Positions 41,900 through 51,258 of a stretch of 64,000 nucleotides of DNA are shown here, one piece after another. Position 1 is the stretch's first letter. Every line of letters starts with the position of its first letter. Source of the DNA: Notamacropus eugenii (taxonomy: Eukaryota; Chordata; Mammalia; Diprotodontia; Macropodidae); the NCBI RefSeq assembly GCF_028372415.1, contig NC_092875.1:34118817-34182816 (forward strand), in the 5' to 3' direction. Under the pieces are notes generated by a model. The model made no database searches. It worked only from the letters and a program-made list of their open reading frames with translations, and was not told the origin of the DNA. The position numbers were made by a program, and so were the translations under genes.

Positions 41900-42744
41900 T
41901 GAAGTGATGCTTTCCATCACCATCTTGAAATGTACAGTATGTAGAAATACCCTTTGAAAGATTAGAGATTGACCTCAGTCCATTGAGCATGCACAGGGTT
42001 GGGGAAGCTTGGTCTCTGTCCTTAGGGGCATCTCTCCAGCCAATCTCTGCTTCCTGGTGGCAGTCACCCCCTCCCCCCATCCCACCCCTCCCCAATGGTT
42101 CAGTGTCAAATAATGTTATTGGGGAAGGGGGGATGGCGATTGTTACTTCCTTTGTTTCTTGTTGACTTTTGTATTAACTGTAGCATTGAAATCAAATTCA
42201 ACCTCTTACATCTTGCGATGTCTTTGTATAAAAACAACCGAAAACAAAAAACTAAATTGTGTGCAGAAATGGCCAACACCTTGTTGATCTAGTCTTTTGG
42301 AAACTTTGTCACATCCTATAAATTGTGTACAGTTAAAAAATATATCTATATCTATATATTCTTACATGAGTAAAGAAACACCCTCCAACAAAGTGGATGT
42401 CATTTGGTATTTGACAAGGAATCCCAAATAATTTCTTGCTGCTGCCGCTGCTGCTTTTTTGTTCGTGAGTTTTGTCTCGGAGTCGAGGTTTCCGTTTGGT
42501 GGGTTGTTTTGTTGGGTTTTTTTAAGTGTGCTGAATTGAGATTTTAAAACAAGGTAGGGTGTGGAAGAGAGTAGACAAGCTAAGGAGACCACCCCCTGAA
42601 AGCTTTGGGTTTTATTCCACTGGCGTCCTCTGAATTGACGTGGAGGTGAAATCATTTCTGGGGATGGCAGTGCCGATCCGGGAGCTCGCACATACACAAG
42701 AGGAAAACTTCTCCAGTCTTGTGCTGGGGATGCCTGTTCACCTG

Positions 42745-42766
42745 CCCCCCCCCCCCCCCCCCCCCC
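42745..42766 (+). repeat. Poly-C run (22 C)
   Basis: Twenty-two C bases in the NAA25 3' UTR, preceding 'gccccgttgtg'. Confidence 0.95.
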
Positions 42767-43499
42767 GCCCCGTTGTGTTTTTTTGTCACGATTTTAACTG
42801 TTCAAACATTGTGCAATCATTTTGTTCAATCAGAATTTGTCTTTTTTTTTTCTTTAACACATACAGGGTTTTCGTTGTACCTACAGCTTTGTTTTGTCAG
42901 CTGTCCTGAATTCCTGATGTAATTTATGAATGTAGAAGACCTGTTTATCTGTCCTTCAGAATTAAGTGACATGGCACAGTAAACCTGCTTTAACCTTTGA
43001 TCATTTATATAAAAGATAGTTTCATTACAAGTTAGCCTACCTGCCTGCTGCTTCCTGTCACTGGTGTCCGACCCGTAGGGACCTTTTCCCTTACTAGTTT
43101 GGAGGCACCCATTCTGGGATCTGTGCAGAAAAAGGGATTATTCATGAAGTGCTACTTTTCAAAGAGAATCAGGCTTTTAAGAAAGCTAAGTAATGATGAT
43201 AATCAGAGTGGGAGACCACCAGAGAGCCAGCCTTGAAGTTAGGACCACCCAGCAGGGCTTAGGCCCTGCTTCCAACCTGTACTGGCCACATGACCTCAGC
43301 CAGGGGATGTCTCAGGGCCCTGAGTCACTCTGAACAAACTAAAGATAGGGGGCCAGCCTGGATTGTGGAGGACATTTCCACTCCGGGCATTTCCTACACG
43401 AATTAAGTCACTAAGTTAGGACAAAAAGATGAGGATAATTTACATCAGTAGAGAGAAGCCTTATATATTAATGCAACCTTCCCATTTCTAGTATGCTTT

Positions 43500-43830
43500 T
43501 CAGGTCTGCAAAACTTACAACAGCCCTTGGTTGGTAGTGTGAGAGGGAATATTGTTCTATTTTACACATAAGAGAATAGAGGCCCAGAAGATTTCCAGGA
43601 TCTTGGCCCCAGTCCCAAGGGGTACTCCATTGTATGGGCTGCGACTTGAAGTCTATTTGGCCACATGATTGGTGGTGGGTGCTGGACGTGGAGTCAAAAA
43701 ACTAGAGTTCAGATCCTGCCTCTGCCACCTCGGTGACCTTGGGCAAGTCATTTTCTGCCTCCATTTATCTATAAAAATGAGAAGGTTGGATTCAGCTCCT
43801 AGGAACATCCAGTCCAGGTTCCTTTCTGTT
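43500..43830 (+). repeat. MIR fragment followed by CORE-SINE
   Basis: 'ttttacacataagagaatag' and 'aggcccagaag' (MIR), then 'cgtggagtcaaaaaactaga', 'gtgaccttgggcaagtcatt', 'ctataaaaatgagaaggttg' (SINE). Confidence 0.65.
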
Positions 43831-44189
43831 CTGTAACGTTAATCACCCATGATTCTGACCTCAATGAGATCAGTCACCATAGGCCAGGTCCTTGGTCCTC
43901 AGGAAAGAGGCAATCCCACTCCAGCCTGCCCTTGCACCTGGCACAGGACAAGCAGCTGAGCAAGCCTCTGCCATGTTATATGCCACCCCCTCTTAAAAGC
44001 CAGAACAGACTTTCACTGGGGCCAGGTCAGAGTCCCAGCTAGCCATGACCCCTGGTCAGAGTGAGGTAAGACTCTCTCCGGGCCTCTGCTTCCCCTCTGC
44101 TCAGGGATACCGGGGGTGGTCCACCTGCAAGGCTGGTAGGGAGGAAAGCACACTGTGAGCGGAGTGCTGTTGTCCCATCATCAATGGGC

Positions 44190-44260
44190 TGTTGCATGCA
44201 TTCATCAAGGGCCTACTGTGTGCCAGGCACTGCTAAGCACTATACAAATAAAGGGGTATG
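44190..44260 (+). repeat. MIR-like short fragment
   Basis: 'gcctactgtgtgccaggcac' and 'tgctaagcactatacaaata'. Confidence 0.6.
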
Positions 44261-45449
44261 TGTGTGTGAATGTGTGCACACCCATGTGCACCTAAGGGAG
44301 AGCAGGTGGGCCATCTCTGACACAAGGCTATGTCACACACCTGGACAAGTCACCTATCTGTAAAGGGTTACGGTTGGGTCTGGATACAAGTGTGTGCACT
44401 CACATCCTCCGGTGACCCTCAACCCCAACAATGCTAACACTGGACCAGCCCATTCTGTGTGACTCCTGAGTGTACCTTCCCCAGGGGTCCACCTGCTGTG
44501 CTGGGGGGTAGTCTTCCTTGCTCTCTTGACATTGCGAGGATTCCAGTGGGACCCCCCCCAAATGTAAAAACATTTCTCTGATGGTGACCTTTACTCTTGT
44601 TTCTTATGGTTCCTTGTTAAGACCGAGACTGCTCTCAACAACCCCTCCCCATCATCCCTGGCCCTCTACAGACACTCCAGACCTGAAGAGATAGATAGAT
44701 GTGTTCTGTGTCTCACAGTCATGCAGAATATTAGTATTAAAAGAGATAAGTTTTTGTTCCTTGAGGGAATTTGGTGTCAATGAGGGAGCTTTGCAACTTT
44801 GTCAGGGAAATCTAGTTTACTCTTTTCTAGCACTTCTGGGCCCAGTTCACCCGTGTGAAGTATTTGTCCAGATAGGTAGATCTCTCTGTCTCATCAATCT
44901 ACTTCCTATCACCTTTCTATTTCTAGATCTATCTTATCTATCCAAAATCTATACCTACTTCCCTACCTTTATATCTCCCATCTGTTTTCTGCCTTTCTAT
45001 CTTACCTGTATGTGTCTGTTTTCCTGTCTGATGGATGGTATCTCTGGATTGCCCTTGCGACTCCATGCCCTCCTCTGGGCCTTAGACATCCTTCATCCAC
45101 TTGGCCTTCCCTGTGTGAATGGTCAAGCTAGATTCCTCTGCCTGGTCCAAGACCTCTCCCTGGAGGCTCGGCAGCATCCTGGCAGCACTCACTGTTGTCC
45201 TCTGGTGGGAGCACCTGTAGGATCTCATCAAACCCAGGGAATCCCAAGATGCTGCTTCTCATAGGACAAGAGGAAGAAATGGACCAAGAAAAGAGAAGCA
45301 GCTTGCCCAGACCCACCCAAATAGTAAGTAGCTGCACTAACATTCCAAACTACATTTCAAAGCTCCAAACTCACAGTGTGTTGAAATTTATCCTTTTTAT
45401 GTCGTCCCCTTTTTGGATCAGCCAACGGACCACGGACTTTGTTGGAAGC

Positions 45450-45600
45450 CTGTAGCCCGGGGTTCATGAACTTATTTTTTGTTTTAATTTTTGATAAGAG
45501 CCTTTCTGTACATGGTGGGGGGGGGGGGTGGTAATCAGATATTCATTAAAAACCATAATTCTGAGAAGAGGTCTCTAGGCCTCCCCAGCTGGCAGCCCAG
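45450..45600 (-). mobile_element. hAT (Charlie-like) nonautonomous remnant
   Basis: 'ggggttcatgaacttatttt', 'aaccataattctgagaagag', 'gtctctaggcctccccagct' are the same family as 18063-18193 in the opposite orientation, interrupted by a poly-G run. Confidence 0.5.
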
Positions 45601-45824
45601 GATGCAGACAAGGTGAAGCAGCCCAGCCCTAGTCCACCCAATGCAACCCTCTCATTTGGTAGAGCACTGTCATGGAAAGGGAGCTGGGCTAGTGAAGAAA
45701 AACCTGAGTTTGGGTCCCTCCTCTGACAGCATCACCGGCAAGTCATGATCTCTCAGAGCCCCTAAATCCCATCTAAATCTCATGATGAAATTTCCTGTAA
45801 TCACCTCTCAGGTTTGTTAGAGGC

Positions 45825-46085
45825 AGCTGGGTGTCCTAGTGGATAGACTGCTGGACCTGCAGTTAGGAAGACCAGAATTCAAATCATGTCTCAGACTAGC
45901 TGTGAGAAGACCCTGGACAAGTCACAGAATCTCTGTTTGCCTCAGTTTCCTCATTGTAAAATAGAGTTAGTAGTACCAACTCCCAAGATTGCTGGGAGGA
46001 TCAAATAAGTCAATATATAAAACATTTTGTAAACCTTAAAACATATAAAGACTAGCTGTTACGATGAATAAGATCAAATGAGAGA
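45825..46085 (+). repeat. CORE-SINE, near full length
   Basis: 'ggcagctgggtgtcctagtg', 'gaccagaattcaaatcatgt', 'ttgcctcagtttcctcattg', 'gggaggatcaaataagtcaa'. A partial copy precedes it at about 45660-45770. Confidence 0.8.
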
Positions 46086-46744
46086 ATGTTTGTAAAAAAT
46101 AACTTGTAAATTTTAAATCTCCACAAATGTCAGTTAACTTCAGGGGTCCTATCTTGGGAATGCCCTCATAGGTCATAAATAGAGCGATGGCCTCTCAAAT
46201 GAGATATTTGTAAAGAGCTTAGGACCGTACATAGCGCATAGTGGGTGCTTTCCAATATGCTTCTCTTTCCTTCTCTCCGTCCCCAAGGTGATGGTAAATT
46301 GGATTTGTAATCAGTCGTATTGACACTGGGTTCATGGTTTAGCAAATTCAAGTCCTTCCTGTATATAATGAAGGCTGGAGATCCATGAAGGTGAATGACA
46401 CCACCATCACCTCCACACACCCCACAGCTACTGATGCAGCCCTGACTTCTCTCCTGATCTGCAGCAACACCATGTAGGCATCTCAGATGCAGGGGGATCC
46501 TGGGAGAATCACTTCAACCTCTCTGGTCCCCATGAGGAATCAGAGCATCTGGGCTCCCAATTCTGCCACATATTACCTCAGTTTCCTTATCTCTAAAATG
46601 AGGGGTTCCCTTAACACTAAATCTGTGATCCTGAAACTAATGATTCCCTTGCCCCTTCTCCAAATCCTTTTTTTTTCTGTTGAGGGAACATAGAATAAAG
46701 TGCTTTCTAAACTCTTGGTTAATATCTTTGCCAACATGCAGGCT

Positions 46745-47480
46745 CATAGCCTTGGTCGTCCGTTCTTGCTTTAGTTCTCCCTCTCACGATCAATCTGTGG
46801 CCCCATCTTACTGATTCTACGTCCAGACTATGTCCTCTCCCTTCACTTGGCCGTCCCTCCCGAACAGCATCCTAATAAACATTTTTAAAAAAAGATTTTT
46901 TTTTTTAGACGCAGTCGGGATTAAGTGACTTGCCCAGGGTCACGCAGCTAGTGTCAAATGTTTGAGCCTCCTAAATAATCACCTCTTCTCCATCTGTCTC
47001 CCAACACAGCTGCAGAAAATATTCTACCTACAGTGAAAATCTGACCTGTCTACTCTTCTGCTGGAAAAATCCTTGGTGGCTCCCCATTGCCCCAAGAATC
47101 CTATCATGAACTCCATCACAATCTGCCTCCAACCAGGCTTATTATACACTGCTCCCCTTCACACCATCTTTATGTGGCTACCAGCCTGGGCTTAAGCTGA
47201 CCCAATCCTGGCATCCCAGCTCCCTCTGGCCCTTTGTACATGCTGACTACCACACCTCCCGTGCCCTCCCTCCTCACTTCTGCTCCACATCCTTACATTT
47301 CTAAGCTGCCTCCTCCCAAAGGAAATGTTTTTCTTTATGAGCACTGTCTCCTTAAATAAACATATACACACTTAACTGTTTACATGCCATATCCAATTCC
47401 TGAAGGTAGGGACAGTGTGTGTATTGGGCGGATTTTTGTCCTTGCAATCCCAGCACCCCACACCTGTTAACCCATGAGGA
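46745..47480 (+). repeat. L2 LINE 3' region split by a SINE
   Basis: 'ggtggctccccattgcccca', 'tcacaatctgcctccaacca', 'ggccctttgtacatgctgac', then the tail 'cctgaaggtagggacagtgt' and 'tccttgcaatcccagcaccc'. The L2 is interrupted at about 46885-46970 by an antisense SINE. Confidence 0.7.
46885..46970 (-). repeat. SINE fragment inserted in L2
   Basis: T-run at the left (the A tail of a minus-strand SINE), then 'gggattaagtgacttgccca' and 'gggtcacgcagctagtgtca'. Flanks 'cctaataaac' and 'cctaaataat' look like a worn target duplication. Confidence 0.55.
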
Positions 47481-47589
47481 GCAGGCATCTTAACACCTTC
47501 TGGCAGCAACAGGATAGAGTGGATTAACTGCCCCCTTTTCCACCTGGGTCAGAGGGTCCTTGAAAGAAGAGACTACGGGGGCCATCATG

Positions 47590-47725
47590 CCCAATCCCTT
47601 CCTTTACAAAGAAGGAAACAGAGGTACAGAGTTCCTTCAGCTATTCTGTGTCGGTGATGGGATTTGAATCCAGGTCGTCTGGCTCCAGAACCAGTCCTTC
47701 AGCAGAGCTACTGGCTTCATGCCAT
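47590..47725 (+). repeat. MIR-type SINE remnant
   Basis: 'cctttacaaagaaggaaaca', 'gatgggatttgaatccaggt', 'tctggctccagaaccagtcc'. Confidence 0.65.
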
Positions 47726-47959
47726 CATACTTGGCCCCAGAGGCCAGCGCAAGGGCAGTGAGGTCACTGTGGTTTGTGATTATTTTGGCCTCTCCATGAG
47801 GACCATGGAAATCCCCTCTGAGCATGGAGCCAACTTCCTTCCCCTTCCTGGTGGCTACTTTCCAGCTTCCCCCCAAAGGTGAGTGGGACCTTCAGGGCCT
47901 CTAGGACAGCCCCGGGAAACTGATCCAGGCATTGTTATAGGGTATTTAATTTAGAGCTA

Positions 47960-48265
47960 AACAGGGGAATGTGACAGAAAAAATACTGGGTTTAGAGTCG
48001 GGGGAACTGGGTTCCTATCCCCCCTCCCTGCCAGCTGGGCAGCCTTGGGCAGGTCATCTCTCTGGGCTTCACTTTGTTCATCTGTAAAATGGGGGGGAGG
48101 GGATCACATGACCCCTCTAGCCATGAATCTGCGATCAAATTCACCCTCTCAATTTTAGAGGAAGACGTTTTTAAAAATGACTTGCTCAACGTGCCACAGC
48201 CATTACGCAGCAGAAGCAGAATCTGAACTAAGGTTCCTTGATTCCATATCCAGTCTTGAACCCTA
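47960..48265 (+). repeat. CORE-SINE followed by MIR fragment
   Basis: 'gccttgggcaggtcatctct', 'catctgtaaaatgggggg' (SINE), then 'gccacagccattacgcagca', 'agaatctgaactaaggttcc' (MIR). A SINE scrap also lies near 48690-48760. Confidence 0.65.
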
Positions 48266-48854
48266 ACACATGATTCTGCCTGCCTCCTCCCCTCCACCTC
48301 CCCAGCAAAACTGCTTTAATAATAATGCTGGCAGACGGGAAGGGAGAAGACAGAGAGCCCTTTGGATGTGGCTATGTTGGCTGACTCGGTTGGACCTAAA
48401 TGATCCTCGTATGGGGGCAGCCAAACTTTCTCAGGTTGGAGGACATCTTAGGTCACCATCTGACCAAGAATTCAAGGGACGAGGCATCAACAGGAAGCTT
48501 ACACCCCCCACAGCCTGTAATACTACTACAGATAACTGCTTCCCTCTCCAGGGAATGTCCCTAAAAGCCATTATGGTACGGTACAGTGTGCTCTGGACAC
48601 TGTGTCCTTCCAAGGATGTCGATGGTGACAGTGATCTGTGTGGGAGGCAGGAACAAAGGAGCTGGTGAGAGGACGTGCCTGGGCTCAGCACTCGTGCTGT
48701 CCAGGTGGGCCTCAGTGTCCTTATCTGTAAGATGAGGTAGAATCTCTCAGTCATATCCCTGTAAAGCAAGGGTGCTGCTGAATACAATGCCTTTCCTGCT
48801 GTGGATTTATGATCTTACAGGGAATGGAAAATGCATTTATTAAAAACCTACTAC

Positions 48855-49090
48855 TATGTGCCAGTGCATCAAGTAGTAGATAGAGCTTGGGGCCTGGGGA
48901 AAGGAAGACAGAAGTTCAAATTCTGCCTCAGATACTTCCTAGCTTGGACACCCTGGGCAAGTCATTTCACCCTGTTGGCCTCAGTTTCCTTCTCTGTAAA
49001 ATGAGCTAGAGAAGGAAATGACAAACTACTCCAGTATCTTTGCCAAGAAAAACCCTAAATGGGGTCAGAAAGTCGGACACAACTGAAAAG
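48855..49090 (+). repeat. Marsupial CORE-SINE with 'gctggagaaggaaatgg'-type tail
   Basis: 'tgggcaagtcatttcaccct', 'atgagctagagaaggaaatg', 'ctactccagtatctttgcca', 'ggggtcagaaagtcggacac'. This tail type I know from marsupial SINEs of the WSINE1 kind. Confidence 0.75.
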
Positions 49091-49285
49091 AACCCAAAAG
49101 CAAAGGCTTTGTGCCAGAGTCTGGGCTAAGTGCTTTACAAACATCCCATTTGATCCTCACAACTCTGGGAAGTAGAGTGGAAGAAACTGAAGCAGACAAA
49201 GGTGACTTGCCCATGGTCAGTTGGCATCTAAGGATGGATTTTAACTCTGATCTCTTTTCAGGTCCAATATTCCATCCATGGTGTC
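49091..49285 (+). repeat. MIR-type SINE
   Basis: 'gctaagtgctttacaaacat', 'gatcctcacaactctgggaa', 'tgacttgcccatggtcagtt'. Confidence 0.7.
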
Positions 49286-49289
49286 ACTT

Positions 49290-49500
49290 AGCTGCCTCAG
49301 CAGTGTCTGATTCTCTGGGACTCCAACTGGGGGTTTTCAGGGCAGAGGTATTGCAGACGTTTGCTGTTTCCTTCTCCGGCTCCAGCTCAGGACACTGAGG
49401 CAAACAGGGTGAAGTGACTTGCCCAGGGTCACACAGTATCTGACCGAGGCTGCATTTGAACTCAGGTCTTCCCGGGCTCCGTGAAGCTAGTTGCCCCTTC
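49290..49500 (-). repeat. Marsupial CORE-SINE, antisense
   Basis: Reverse copy: 'gtgtctgattctctgggact', 'tttccttctccggctccagc', 'gaggcaaacagggtgaagtg', 'ttgcccagggtcacacagta'. It forms an inverted pair with 48855-49090. Confidence 0.7.
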
Positions 49501-49804
49501 CATAAGGACTTTTTTCCCCTAAACCTTTCAAATCAGACTTAATACATTCACTGACATTGTCTTAAGGACAAAAGAGCCAACCAATTTGTCGGTCTAGATC
49601 TGTGCACCCCCCCCACCCCCCAAAAGGAGCTGTGTAATTTCTGATGGAGAATGGCCCAGGGTACCCACTGGCTTTTTAAAACCACTTCCTGTTGGTGGGG
49701 GTGGGAGGGGAGGATGCTGTATATGGCACCATAATTTCATCATGGAAGTAAATGTCAGTCCCCAGTGTAGAAACCTCTCTCCGTAGATACATGCTGATCT
49801 GTAT

Positions 49805-49950
49805 CTTAGGATCAAAGATTTAAGGCTGGTAGGGTCTAATCCCCGGCAGTTTGCTGTGGAAAACTAAGGCCTATGGAGGTAATATAGCCAGCAGAGGAAA
49901 GATCTGAACCCAGGGCCTCTAAATCCAGTGGTTGGATCTCTGCACTGCTC
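49805..49950 (+). repeat. MIR-type SINE remnant
   Basis: 'tttgctgtggaaaactaagg' and 'aaagatctgaacccagggcc'. Confidence 0.55.
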
Positions 49951-50539
49951 AACCTTAGAGTGGCCTGGAGCACTCAGAGGTTAAGCCCGGGGTTAAGGGA
50001 CCAGTATATACTGGAGGCAGGGCTGGAACCCTGGCCCTCCCAGCTACTCCCCCCATGATGCTTCTCCCAGACCATTTATAATGAATAAAAAACATAGACA
50101 CCACCATGGGCAGAAAGTGGTTCAGGCAGTGAGAAAATATATTATGTAGCAATGGTTTGTAGAAAACACAGCATGGTCCATCCTCATCTTCCCAGAGGTT
50201 GAAAAGCAGAGCTCCCCCAACTCATGTGCCCCAGTGACCCAATGTAAACACTTTGGTTGCTCCCATGGAATCAGGGATGCCCAGGGTAGACCATCCAGGA
50301 ATGGATGGGATTTGCATCTGGGCCCACTTCAGAATTAACAGAGGATGCTCATCCCCCTCGATGGCTACCAAAAATGGTGGGGAGGGAGATGGCAGAAATC
50401 CAAGTCCAGTGCCAGGGGATCCCCAGGGAAGCAGGAGGAGGAGAGGAAACCCAGAGAAGGAGAAGGGACATGGGGGATGAGGGGGGCTACCAAACCCAAA
50501 CAGCGAGACTTTCATTTTTAAAGAGAATTACACTGTAGG

Positions 50540-50755
50540 GCCGGAGCAGTGCACTGTTTATTGTAGGTGTTAGCACCGAATCCTCTCTAGGGGCAGTCTT
50601 ACCGGCGAGCTCCCCGATTCTACCATCTGGGTGCAGGGGAGGAAGATCCCTGGCGCCTTTGGTACCCGTATCTGGAGATCCCTGATGCCTGGGTCACTGG
50701 ACCAGTCCCCAGATGCCTCCCCCTGCCCCCAGGTACCCCCCCCCCCCAATCCTCT
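50540..50755 (-). other. ERP29: ERP29 3' UTR
   Basis: Noncoding tail from the TGA at 50756-50758 to the predicted cleavage site. C/G-rich with a 10-nt homopolymer near 50738-50747. Confidence 0.65.
50557..50562 (-). terminator. ERP29: ERP29 poly(A) signal AATAAA
   Basis: Plus-strand tttatt is AATAAA on the minus strand, about 194 nt after the ERP29 stop codon. Cleavage would fall near 50535-50545, giving a 3' UTR of about 215 nt. Confidence 0.75.
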
Positions 50756-51258
50756 TCAGAGCTCCTCTCTCCCCAACCCCTTCTTCTGAAAGGCAGTGAG
50801 GATGTTGAGGGTTTTCTGGAGCTCCTCTCTCTTTCCTTCGCTCATCTTGTTCTTTTCCGTCAGCTTGGTGATCCTGGCTGTCTCCGTGGCAACGAAGTCC
50901 TCACCCTGGTCCAGGATCTTCCCCATGATCTTCAGGTACTGCTCGGCCCACTTCCTCTCAGCCTCTTTGACCCCGGCCAGGCTGGCCTGGCCTTGCTTTA
51001 TCAGGGCCTTCCGTTCTTCTGCCCCCTCTGCGCTAAGGAACTGGGCAGCCAGCGTGTCGTAGGGGAGCAAGCAGCCGGGCATGCCCAGGTAGACGCCCTG
51101 TCCCTTCAGCCAGCGCTGGATGGCACTCGCCTTCACCGGCCCCTGGTAGGGCAGCGGCTTCTCAAAGTCCCCGTTCTGGAAGAGGTAGAAGGCTGGGTAA
51201 CTGTCTTTGCTGAGCTTGTACTTTTCGCCAAGTTCCACATTCAGCCTGTCGCCATAGT
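50756..51258 (-). CDS. ERP29: ERP29 exon 3
   Basis: 503 bp coding. Starts by finishing Asp, then [20 protein letters not shown]; ends [11 protein letters not shown]-stop. It carries the last part of the thioredoxin-like domain and the whole helical D domain. Acceptor (minus) ttcacag. Confidence 0.97.

Larger units (their letters stand above)
40179..43030 (+). other. NAA25: NAA25 3' UTR (end uncertain)
   Basis: Noncoding tail of the last exon. Candidate poly(A) signals are AATAAA at 40508-40513 and ATTAAA at 41006-41011. Human NAA25 has, as recalled, a 3' UTR near 3 kb. The AT-rich, CpG-poor 42090-43030 segment has no recognised SINE and looks like transcribed tail, so the distal end is placed near 43030. 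The exact end is inference. Confidence 0.5.
43030..50540. other. Intergenic region between convergent NAA25 and ERP29
   Basis: About 7.5 kb with no exon, tRNA or other RNA gene recognised. It is filled with SINE, MIR, L2 and one hAT remnant, listed separately. A degenerate TCTA/TCTG run lies near 44870-45020 and a 10-G run near 45518-45527. Confidence 0.7.

Noticed and set aside
44701-45264. 187-residue plus-strand open frame in the intergenic region
   Set aside because: It runs through a degenerate TCTA/TCTG-rich stretch, with no recognised domain, splice context or codon pattern.
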